Shown piece after piece: positions 1 through 8,944 of a stretch of DNA of 8,944 bases (position 1 is its first letter; the number at the start of each line of letters is the position of its first letter). Under the pieces are notes generated by a model. That model saw nothing but the letters and a program-made list of their open reading frames with translations, did no database searches and was not told the origin of the DNA. The stretch comes from an uncultured Azospirillum sp. Its GTDB lineage: Bacteria; Pseudomonadota; Alphaproteobacteria; Azospirillales; Azospirillaceae. A program made the position numbers and the translations under genes. The stretch covers positions 1 to 8,944 of the forward strand of contig NZ_CAMLJP010000167.1 of the NCBI RefSeq assembly GCF_946480385.1, written 5' to 3'.

Positions 1-2
1 TC

Positions 3-3413
<3,411 letters not shown>

Positions 3414-3464
3414 TCTTCCACAGAGCGCTCCCCCGGGAGCCTCGGCGGATGATGAAGGATGAAG

Positions 3465-3496
3465 GGGAGGGAGCGGGAAACCGCTTCCTCCCTTTT
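3465..3496 (+). terminator. Rho-independent terminator after nrdJ
   Basis: A 12-bp stem pairs 3465-3476 (GGGAGGGAGCGG) with 3481-3492 (CCGCTTCCTCCC). It has one G-U wobble, a GAAA tetraloop at 3477-3480 and a TTTT run at 3493-3496. Three more pairs (3462-3464 with 3493-3495) could extend the stem into the T-run. It begins about 50 bases after the nrdJ stop codon, so it should end the nrdJ transcript and separate it from the next gene. A smaller inverted repeat, GCTCCC/GGGAGC at 3427-3440, sits between the stop codon and this hairpin but has no T-run of its own. Confidence 0.9.
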
Positions 3497-3579
3497 GCTT
3501 GTGTACGAACAAAATCGCTGCCCGCTGTTTGGAATTATTCTCGTGTGGATGCAACAGGATGGCCGGATCATGAGGAGCC

Positions 3580-3607
3580 TTGACCGCGCCGCGTGTGTTC
3601 ATGTTAG
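3580..3607 (+). promoter_or_regulatory. Possible sigma-70-type promoter for the GGDEF-EAL gene
   Basis: TTGACC at 3580-3585 matches five of six bases of the -35 consensus. Sixteen bases later TGTTAG (3602-3607) is a poor -10 match, three of six. Transcription would start about 50 bases before the ATG at 3668. The location, downstream of the nrdJ terminator, fits a need for a separate promoter. The weak -10 makes this a guess; the AT-rich patch at 3531-3541 (TATTCT at 3536-3541) is an alternative -10 without a good -35. Confidence 0.25.
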
Positions 3608-3651
3608 CTGATTTCCCTGGGGCGCCGGCACGGCGTTCCCGAAGCATGTCC

Positions 3652-3657
3652 GGAGGG
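3652..3657 (+). promoter_or_regulatory. Ribosome binding site of the GGDEF-EAL gene
   Basis: GGAGGG lies 10 bases before the ATG at 3668, which supports that start. A second purine run, AGGGG at 3661-3665, is only two bases from the ATG and too close to be the main site. Confidence 0.65.
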
Positions 3658-3667
3658 ATCAGGGGTC

Positions 3668-5923
3668 ATGGATTCGGCCGGGACCGCGCTGGACGACCGC
3701 CTGCCGTCCGATCGCCTGTTGCGGGCAACCGCCGCGCAATGGAACGCGGCATTGGTCTGGACATCGGCCGACGGCACCATCGTCGGCGCCAACCCCGGTT
3801 TCGCCCGGCTGGCTGGCATCCCTCTGGATGCACTGATTGGCCGCCCGCTGCCCGGCCTGCTCGATTTCGGTGGTCGTGACTGGCAGGCCGTGTGGGATGG
3901 GGCGCAGGAGAACGACCATCCACCGCCCGGCACCGGCGCCTTGCGCGTTCCCCGTCGGGATCCGGTCCCGGTCGATCTGCATTGGCAGCATCTGACCGAC
4001 GGCGACGATGTCCTGCTTCTCTGCGAGATGCGCGATTTCGACGAACGCGAACGGGCGGAGGCGGTGGCACGCCTGCAGCAGAATGTCCTGGAACTGGTGG
4101 CCGCCGGCCGGTCGTTGAAGCAGGTTCTGGATTTCCTCTGCCGGCAGGTCGAGGCCTGCGCGCCGGAGGTTGCCTGTTCGGTGATGCTGCGCGACGACGA
4201 GAACCGCATGCGGGTCGCCGCCGCCCCCTCGCTGCCCGCCGTCTATGCCAACGCCATCGACGGGCTGGTCATCGGTCCCGACGTCGGCTGCTGCGGCAGC
4301 GCGATGAGCCGGGGCGAGGCGGTGATGTCCGTCGACATCGCCGAAGACCCGCGCTGGGCACCCTACCGCGAGGTGCCGCTGGCCCATGGGCTTGCCGCCT
4401 GCTGGTCCAACCCGATCAAGGGGCGGGATGCCCGGATGCTGGGCAGCTTCGCGCTTTATTACCGCGAACCGCGTCCCGCCGCCCCTTTCCACCGCCGGCT
4501 GGTGGAGGCCTGCGTTCATCTGTGTGCGCTCGCCATCGAACATGACCGGGCGCGGGCGGAGATCAACCGGCTGGCCTATTTCGACACGTTGACCGGGCTG
4601 CCCAACCGCCAGCTCCTGGCTGACCGTGCCACTGCGGCCCTGGCGCTGGCCGGACGCACGCGGCAGCCGGTGACGCTGATGTTCCTGGACATCGACCGCT
4701 TCAAGACCGTCAACGATTCGCTGGGCCATGCGGTCGGCGACCGGCTGCTGGTGGAGGTGGCGACCCGGCTGGAGCGATTGTTCATCGAAGGCGACACTCT
4801 GGCCCGGCTGGGTGGGGACGAGTTCGTAGCATTGCTGCCGGGTTGCGACGCCGCCCATGCCTCGCTGCTGGCCGAACGGGTGCTGGCCACCCTGTCGGTG
4901 CCGCTGACGGTCGTCGATCTGACGCTGACCCCGACCGCCAGCATCGGCATCGCCGTGCATCCCGACGATGGCATGGATTTCGACACGCTGCTGCGCCAGG
5001 CCGACGCGGCGATGTACCGGGCCAAGCAGGCCGGCCGCAACCGCTGCCATTTCTTCCGCCGCGACATGAACGAACAGGCGGTGCGCCGGCTTGAGATGGA
5101 GGCGGCGTTGCGCGAGGCGCTGGATCGCCAGGAGGCCGGCTGCCCGGACGAGGAGGCTCCGTTCGAGCTGCATTACCAGCCCCAGGTCCGGCTGAAGCCG
5201 CATTGCCTGCACCGGGTCGAAGCACTGATCCGCTGGACCCACCCGCGCTGGGGCGCGGTGTCGCCGGTGGATTTCGTGCCGCTGGCCGAGGAGTGCGGGC
5301 TGATCGACCGGCTGGACAGCTGGGTTCTGCAGACCTCGGTGGCGCAGCTGGGCCGCTGGCGCGCGGCGGGGGTGCCGGTGCCGGGACTGGCGGTGAATGT
5401 CTCGGCTGTCCGTTTTGCCCGCGGCGACCTGCCGGATCAGGTCCGTGCCGCGCTGGCCGCCAACGGCATCCCGGCCAACGACCTGACGCTGGAGATCACC
5501 GAGCGGCTGATGATGACGGAGGAGGTCGGCGTCCACGACGCGCTGGATGCCCTGCATGCGCTTGGCGTCACCCTCTCAATCGACGATTTCGGCACCGGCT
5601 ATTCGTCCTTGAGCTACCTGAAGCGCTTCCCCGTCGGCGAGCTGAAGATCGACCGCAGCTTCGTCAAGGAGCTGGACATCGACGCCGCCAACCGGCCGCT
5701 GGTGCGCGCCATCATCCAGATCGGCGAGGCGCTGGGCCTGACCGTCGTGGCGGAGGGGGTTGAGCGTGAGGCCCAGCACCTGATGCTGGAGGCGGAGGGC
5801 TGCGCCATCGGCCAGGGTTACCGCTTCGCCCGGCCGATGCCGGCGGCGGCGCTGGCGGACTGGTTGGCGGGGGAAGGCAAGCACTGGGTGGAGTGTCCGG
5901 CCGACGCCTGCTTCAGCATCTGA
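3668..5923 (+). CDS. PAS-GAF-GGDEF-EAL cyclic-di-GMP turnover protein
   Basis: This 751-residue protein is predicted to be cytosolic: no signal peptide or membrane helix is visible. Domains in order are a PAS-like domain (about 20-128), a GAF domain (about 150-298, with a GCCG motif, Cys208-Cys209), GGDEF (about 305-465) and EAL (about 499-738). The GGDEF motif is intact at 382-386, with the metal-binding Asp341 in FLDID, so diguanylate cyclase activity is possible. The product-inhibition RxxD site is degraded: Ile373 takes the place of Arg, although Asp376 remains. The EAL domain keeps the expected catalytic and metal-binding residues: Glu518 and Arg522 (EALIR), Asn577 (NVS), Glu609 (EITE), Asp639-Asp640 (DDFGTGYSS), Lys660 (KIDRSF) and Glu696 (EGVE). 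It should therefore be an active phosphodiesterase degrading cyclic-di-GMP. By inference the PAS and GAF domains sense a small ligand or redox state; the signal cannot be read from sequence. The gene stands alone, 254 bases after nrdJ and 354 before ppdK, so its neighbours do not show which process it controls. The ATG is preceded by GGAGGG. Confidence 0.95.
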   Translation: MDSAGTALDDRLPSDRLLRATAAQWNAALVWTSADGTIVGANPGFARLAGIPLDALIGRPLPGLLDFGGRDWQAVWDGAQENDHPPPGTGALRVPRRDPVPVDLHWQHLTDGDDVLLLCEMRDFDERERAEAVARLQQNVLELVAAGRSLKQVLDFLCRQVEACAPEVACSVMLRDDENRMRVAAAPSLPAVYANAIDGLVIGPDVGCCGSAMSRGEAVMSVDIAEDPRWAPYREVPLAHGLAACWSNPIKGRDARMLGSFALYYREPRPAAPFHRRLVEACVHLCALAIEHDRARAEINRLAYFDTLTGLPNRQLLADRATAALALAGRTRQPVTLMFLDIDRFKTVNDSLGHAVGDRLLVEVATRLERLFIEGDTLARLGGDEFVALLPGCDAAHASLLAERVLATLSVPLTVVDLTLTPTASIGIAVHPDDGMDFDTLLRQADAAMYRAKQAGRNRCHFFRRDMNEQAVRRLEMEAALREALDRQEAGCPDEEAPFELHYQPQVRLKPHCLHRVEALIRWTHPRWGAVSPVDFVPLAEECGLIDRLDSWVLQTSVAQLGRWRAAGVPVPGLAVNVSAVRFARGDLPDQVRAALAANGIPANDLTLEITERLMMTEEVGVHDALDALHALGVTLSIDDFGTGYSSLSYLKRFPVGELKIDRSFVKELDIDAANRPLVRAIIQIGEALGLTVVAEGVEREAQHLMLEAEGCAIGQGYRFARPMPAAALADWLAGEGKHWVECPADACFSI

Positions 5924-6060
5924 AACATTTGCAGTGGAAATGGTCCCGTTTTTCTTTGGATTTACGGGGTACTTCGACCGCATTTCACCATTCGAATCGG
6001 TGCTTATGCGGTTCCGCCGGAGTAATGGGGATCCGGCAATAGGATATAGTCGCAACGCTC

Positions 6061-6074
6061 CTTTGCCGGCAAAG
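6061..6074. promoter_or_regulatory. Perfect 14-bp palindrome, possible operator
   Basis: CTTTGCCGGCAAAG equals its own reverse complement. It lies 204 bases before the ppdK ATG and just after the TATAGT at 6045-6050. An even-length dyad with a central CG is the usual form of LacI-family operators, and members of that family control central carbon genes in alphaproteobacteria. A link to ppdK is inference. A perfect 14-bp palindrome is expected by chance roughly once in 16 kb of random sequence, so chance is not excluded. Confidence 0.35.
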
Positions 6075-6137
6075 CGCAGGTCATCCCGTTCTAGACCACG
6101 CGACTGTCTTGTGTCCCAACGTTTGGGGCGATAGAAG

Positions 6138-6200
6138 GTCCACTCAGCGGCATGTGCGGTCAAGCAAACTGACCACGGCGTTTCGCTGAGCGGAAAGGAC
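6138..6200 (+). repeat. Nested inverted repeat in the ppdK leader
   Basis: Three sets of pairing arms share nearly one centre. They are GTCC 6138-6141 with GGAC 6197-6200, CTCAGCG 6143-6149 with CGCTGAG 6184-6190, and GGTCA 6158-6162 with TGACC 6170-6174. As RNA this would fold into a long stem with an internal loop of 8 and 9 bases and a 7-base apical loop. It ends about 78 bases before the ppdK start and has no T-run, so it is not an intrinsic terminator. It could be an RNA control element in the leader or a protein-binding dyad. I do not recognise it as a known riboswitch class. Confidence 0.4.
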
Positions 6201-6242
6201 CCGCCCGGTGGATCGCCCGTGGAGCACAAGGGGAGCACCCGC

Positions 6243-6350
6243 ATGCCGGACGACCATGGGGCGAGAGGAAATCCGCGATGGCGAGCCAGGGTGAATCCAA
6301 GTGGGTCTACAGCTTCGGGGCCGGTGCCACCGAAGGACGGGCCGATATGA
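6243..6350 (+). CDS. Possible 35-residue upstream ORF overlapping the ppdK start
   Basis: An ATG at 6243 is preceded by AAGGGGAG (6229-6236), a good Shine-Dalgarno match ending six bases before it. The ORF reads 35 codons in a different frame from ppdK and stops at TGA 6348-6350, inside ppdK, so it overlaps the ppdK start by 73 bases. The peptide is rich in Gly, Pro and Arg and resembles no family I know. Most of it is simply the shifted reading of the ppdK 5' end. It may be spurious; if translated, it could affect ppdK initiation. Confidence 0.15.
   Translation: MPDDHGARGNPRWRARVNPSGSTASGPVPPKDGPI
6264..6270 (+). promoter_or_regulatory. Ribosome binding site of ppdK
   Basis: AGAGGAA lies seven bases before the ATG at 6278. 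The ATGs at 6243 and 6256 are out of frame with ppdK, so this site fixes the start at 6278. Confidence 0.75.
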
Positions 6351-8944
6351 AGAACCTGCTGGGCGGCAAGGGCGCCAATCTGGCCGAGATGGCCAATCTT
6401 GGCCTGCCCGTTCCGCCGGGCTTCACGATCACCACCGAGCTGTGCACCTATTTCTACGCCAACGGCCGCTCCTATCCGCCGGAGCTGACGGCGCAGGTGA
6501 ACGCCGCCATCGCGCGGCTGGAACAGGCGATGGACGCCAAGTTCGGCGACCCAGTCAACCCGCTGCTGGTGTCGGTCCGTTCCGGCGCCCGCGCGTCGAT
6601 GCCCGGCATGATGGATACCGTCCTGAACCTGGGCCTGAACGACGCGACCGCGGCCGGCCTCGCCAAGCGGTCGGGCGACGGCCGCTTCGCCTACGACAGC
6701 TACCGCCGCTTCATCCAGATGTATTCCAACGTCGTGCTCGACGTTGAGCATCACCATTTCGAGGACATCCTCGACAACCACAAGCGCGACAAGTCCTACA
6801 ACCTCGACACCGACCTGTCGGCCGAGGATTGGCAGGCGGTGATCGAGGACTACAAGAAGGCCGTCGAGCGCGAACTGGGCCGGCCCTTCCCGCAGGATGT
6901 GCAGGAGCAGCTGTGGGGCGCCATCGGCGCCGTCTTCGGCTCCTGGATGAACGCCCGCGCCATCACCTACCGCAAGTTGCACGACATCCCGGCCGACTGG
7001 GGCACCGCGGTCAACGTGCAGTGCATGGTCTTCGGCAACATGGGCAACGACTGCGCCACCGGCGTGGCCTTCACCCGCAACCCGTCGACCGGCGAGAACG
7101 CCTTCTACGGTGAATATCTGGTCAACGCCCAGGGTGAGGACGTCGTCGCCGGCATCCGCACGCCGCAGCACCTGACCGTCGCCGGCAAGATCGCCAACAA
7201 GTCCGACCTCCCCGCCATGGAAGAGGTGATGCCGGAGGTGTTCAACCAGCTGAACGAGGTCCGCCTCACGCTGGAAAAGCACTACCGCGACATGCAGGAC
7301 ATCGAGTTCACGGTCCAGCAGAACAAGCTGTTCATGCTGCAGACCCGCAATGGCAAGCGCACCGCCCCGGCGGCGCTGAAGATCGCCGTCGATCTGGCGA
7401 ACGAGGGCGTCATCGACCAGAACGAGGCGGTCCGCCGCATCGATCCGGCCTCGCTCGACCAGCTGCTGCACCCGACGCTGGACCCCAAGGCCGACCGCAA
7501 GGTCATCGCCAAGGGCCTGCCGGCCTCCCCCGGCGCCGCGTCGGGCAAGGTGGTGTTCACCGCCGACGAGGCCGAGCAGATGGCCGGCAAGGGCGAGTCG
7601 GTGATCCTCTGCCGCATCGAGACCTCGCCCGAGGACATCCACGGCATGCACGCCGCCCGCGGCATCCTGACCAGCCGCGGCGGCATGACCAGCCACGCGG
7701 CGGTGGTTGCCCGCGGCATGGGCCGTGCCTGCGTGTCGGGCGCTGGCGACCTGCGCATCGACTACAAGACCAGGCAGATGGCCGTCCGCGGCGTCACCGT
7801 GAAGGAAGGCGACGTCCTGACCATCGACGGCTCCACCGGCGAGGTGATGCTGGGCGAGGTGCCGACGATCCAGCCGGAACTGTCGGGCGACTTCGCCACC
7901 CTGATGGGCTGGGCCGACAGCATCCGCCGGATGAAGATCCGCGCCAACGCCGAGACCCCGCTGGACGCCCGCACCGCGCGGAAGTTCGGCGCCGAGGGCA
8001 TCGGCCTGTCGCGCACCGAGCACATGTTCTTCGACCCGGAGCGCATCCTGGCCGTCCGCGAGATGATCCTGGCGGAGGACGAGGCCGGCCGCCGCAAGGC
8101 GCTCGCCAAGCTGGAGCCCTTCCAGAAGAAGGACTTTGTCGATCTGTTCACGATCATGACCGGCCTGCCGGTGACGATCCGCCTGCTCGACCCGCCGCTG
8201 CACGAGTTCCTGCCGAACACCGAAGAGGACATGGCGGAGGTCGCCCAGGCCACCGGCACCGATCCGTTGCGGGTGCGCCACCGCACCATCCAGCTGCATG
8301 AAGCGAACCCGATGCTGGGCCATCGCGGCTGCCGTCTGGGCATCTCGTACCCCGAGATCTACGAGATGCAGGCCCGCGCCATCTTCGCCGCCGCCGCCGA
8401 GGTCGCCAAGACCACCGGCGAGGCCGTCATTCCCGAAGTGATGATCCCGCTGATCATCACCAGGAAGGAGTTCGACATCCTCAAGGCGGTGATCGACCGC
8501 GCCGCCGAGCAGGTGAAGGCCGAGACCGGCGTGACGGTGGAGTACCTGACCGGCACGATGATCGAGATCCCGCGCGCGGCCCTGAAGGCCGGCGAGATCG
8601 CCGAGTCGGCCGAGTTCTTCAGCTACGGCACCAACGACCTGACCCAGACCACCCTGGGCCTGTCGCGCGACGACGCCGGCAGCTTCCTGCCGGAGTACCA
8701 GCGCCAGGGCATCCTGGAGCAGGACCCGTTCCAGTCGCTGGATGTCACCGGCGTCGGCGAACTGGTGGAGATCGCCACCGAGCGTGGCCGCAAGGTCCGT
8801 CCGGACATCAAGCTGGGCATCTGCGGCGAGCATGGCGGCGACCCGGCCTCGATCTCCTTCTGCGAGAAGATCGGGCTGACCTATGTCTCCTGCTCGCCCT
8901 ACCGCGTGCCGATCGCCCGCCTCGCCGCCGCCCAGGCCGCGCTG
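6278..8944 (+). CDS. ppdK: Pyruvate, phosphate dikinase, cut by the right edge a few residues before its end
   Basis: This cytosolic enzyme reversibly converts ATP, phosphate and pyruvate to AMP, pyrophosphate and phosphoenolpyruvate. In bacteria it serves gluconeogenesis or pyrophosphate-linked glycolysis. The frame is open for 889 codons with no stop before the edge. The N-terminal ATP-grasp region begins with the GGKGANLAEM segment and includes SVRSGARASMPGMM; it ends near LQTRNGKRT (about residue 353). The phosphohistidine domain carries GGMTSHAAVVARG, with catalytic His473 (codon 7694). Thr471 two residues before it is the site that regulatory kinase/phosphorylases modify in this family. 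The C-terminal PEP/pyruvate barrel has Arg579 (LSRTEH), Arg635 (TIRLLDPPLHEF), metal ligands Glu763 (MIEIPRA) and Asp787 (YGTNDLTQTT), and catalytic Cys849 (ICGEHGG). These match Clostridium symbiosum residues 455, 561, 617, 745, 769 and 831 with a constant offset of 18. On that 874-residue template only about three residues should be missing. All catalytic residues are present, so the enzyme should be active. The ATG at 6278 is chosen for its AGAGGAA ribosome site and the usual N-terminus. Confidence 0.97.
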   Translation, partial: MASQGESKWVYSFGAGATEGRADMKNLLGGKGANLAEMANLGLPVPPGFTITTELCTYFYANGRSYPPELTAQVNAAIARLEQAMDAKFGDPVNPLLVSVRSGARASMPGMMDTVLNLGLNDATAAGLAKRSGDGRFAYDSYRRFIQMYSNVVLDVEHHHFEDILDNHKRDKSYNLDTDLSAEDWQAVIEDYKKAVERELGRPFPQDVQEQLWGAIGAVFGSWMNARAITYRKLHDIPADWGTAVNVQCMVFGNMGNDCATGVAFTRNPSTGENAFYGEYLVNAQGEDVVAGIRTPQHLTVAGKIANKSDLPAMEEVMPEVFNQLNEVRLTLEKHYRDMQDIEFTVQQNKLFMLQTRNGKRTAPAALKIAVDLANEGVIDQNEAVRRIDPASLDQLLHPTLDPKADRKVIAKGLPASPGAASGKVVFTADEAEQMAGKGESVILCRIETSPEDIHGMHAARGILTSRGGMTSHAAVVARGMGRACVSGAGDLRIDYKTRQMAVRGVTVKEGDVLTIDGSTGEVMLGEVPTIQPELSGDFATLMGWADSIRRMKIRANAETPLDARTARKFGAEGIGLSRTEHMFFDPERILAVREMILAEDEAGRRKALAKLEPFQKKDFVDLFTIMTGLPVTIRLLDPPLHEFLPNTEEDMAEVAQATGTDPLRVRHRTIQLHEANPMLGHRGCRLGISYPEIYEMQARAIFAAAAEVAKTTGEAVIPEVMIPLIITRKEFDILKAVIDRAAEQVKAETGVTVEYLTGTMIEIPRAALKAGEIAESAEFFSYGTNDLTQTTLGLSRDDAGSFLPEYQRQGILEQDPFQSLDVTGVGELVEIATERGRKVRPDIKLGICGEHGGDPASISFCEKIGLTYVSCSPYRVPIARLAAAQAAL

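Larger units (their letters stand above)
5924..6277. other. 354-base gene-free region; leader of ppdK
   Basis: No convincing gene lies here. The base composition is less GC-rich than the flanking genes, with T-rich (5949-5957) and A/T patches typical of promoter DNA. Candidate elements are a -10-like TATAGT at 6045-6050 without a recognisable -35, a perfect palindrome at 6061-6074, a short hairpin CCCAA-CGT-TTGGG at 6115-6127, and a nested inverted repeat at 6138-6200. A five-pair hairpin (5926-5930 with 5938-5942) lies before the T-rich patch but is too weak and too far from it to call a terminator. The ppdK promoter is probably in this stretch but I could not place it. Confidence 0.6.

Noticed and set aside
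3580..3879. A 99-codon + strand ORF starting at TTG with an upstream GAGGAG
   Set aside because: The ribosome-site-like sequence is tempting, but the frame runs 200 bases into the GGDEF-EAL gene in another frame, and its product is Arg/Pro-rich without family resemblance. The TTGACC there is as likely a -35 element.
3659..5557. A 632-codon open frame on the minus strand
   Set aside because: It is fully antisense to the PAS-GAF-GGDEF-EAL gene, whose motifs are unmistakable. The translated product is Gln/His/Arg-rich with no domain.
5926..5957. Possible terminator after the GGDEF-EAL gene
   Set aside because: The only nearby stem is five A/T-rich pairs (CATTT/AAATG) separated from the T-rich run by six bases, too weak for an intrinsic terminator.
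5934..6134. A 66-codon ORF starting at GTG in the ppdK leader
   Set aside because: There is no ribosome site before the GTG, no recognisable product, and the codon use differs from the real genes.
5576..8833. A 1085-codon open frame on the minus strand
   Set aside because: It is antisense to ppdK and the end of the GGDEF-EAL gene and crosses the intergenic region. Its product is a low-complexity run of His, Asp, Gly, Ala and Val with no recognisable domain. Long antisense frames are expected opposite genes with G/C at nearly every third position.

Overview
The window reads as chromosomal DNA from a high-GC alphaproteobacterium. Codon third positions are almost all G or C, and the large B12-dependent ribonucleotide reductase and the pyruvate phosphate dikinase both look alphaproteobacterial. 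A Rhodospirillales member such as Azospirillum is my best guess; this rests on general resemblance, not on a search. All three real genes are on the + strand, and no RNA gene, insertion sequence, phage gene or CRISPR array was seen.

Layout. (1) Positions 3-3413: 3' part of nrdJ, the adenosylcobalamin-dependent (class II) ribonucleotide reductase, with its N-terminus beyond the left edge. A strong intrinsic terminator at 3465-3496 follows it. (2) Positions 3668-5923: a complete 751-residue PAS-GAF-GGDEF-EAL cyclic-di-GMP protein with its own Shine-Dalgarno sequence and a possible promoter about 85 bases upstream. (3) Positions 5924-6277: a 354-base gene-free leader holding a perfect 14-bp palindrome and a nested inverted repeat. 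(4) Positions 6278-8944: ppdK, pyruvate phosphate dikinase, complete except for about the last few residues, which lie beyond the right edge.

The genes look like three separate transcription units: the gaps are 254 and 354 bases and the first holds a terminator. There is no evident shared pathway. NrdJ makes deoxynucleotides with or without oxygen. PpdK links pyruvate and phosphoenolpyruvate. The middle protein couples a cytosolic signal to cyclic-di-GMP turnover.

I found no previously undescribed system. The least explained DNA is the ppdK leader. The next most interesting points are the lost inhibitory site in the GGDEF domain and the alanine-rich spacer in NrdJ.
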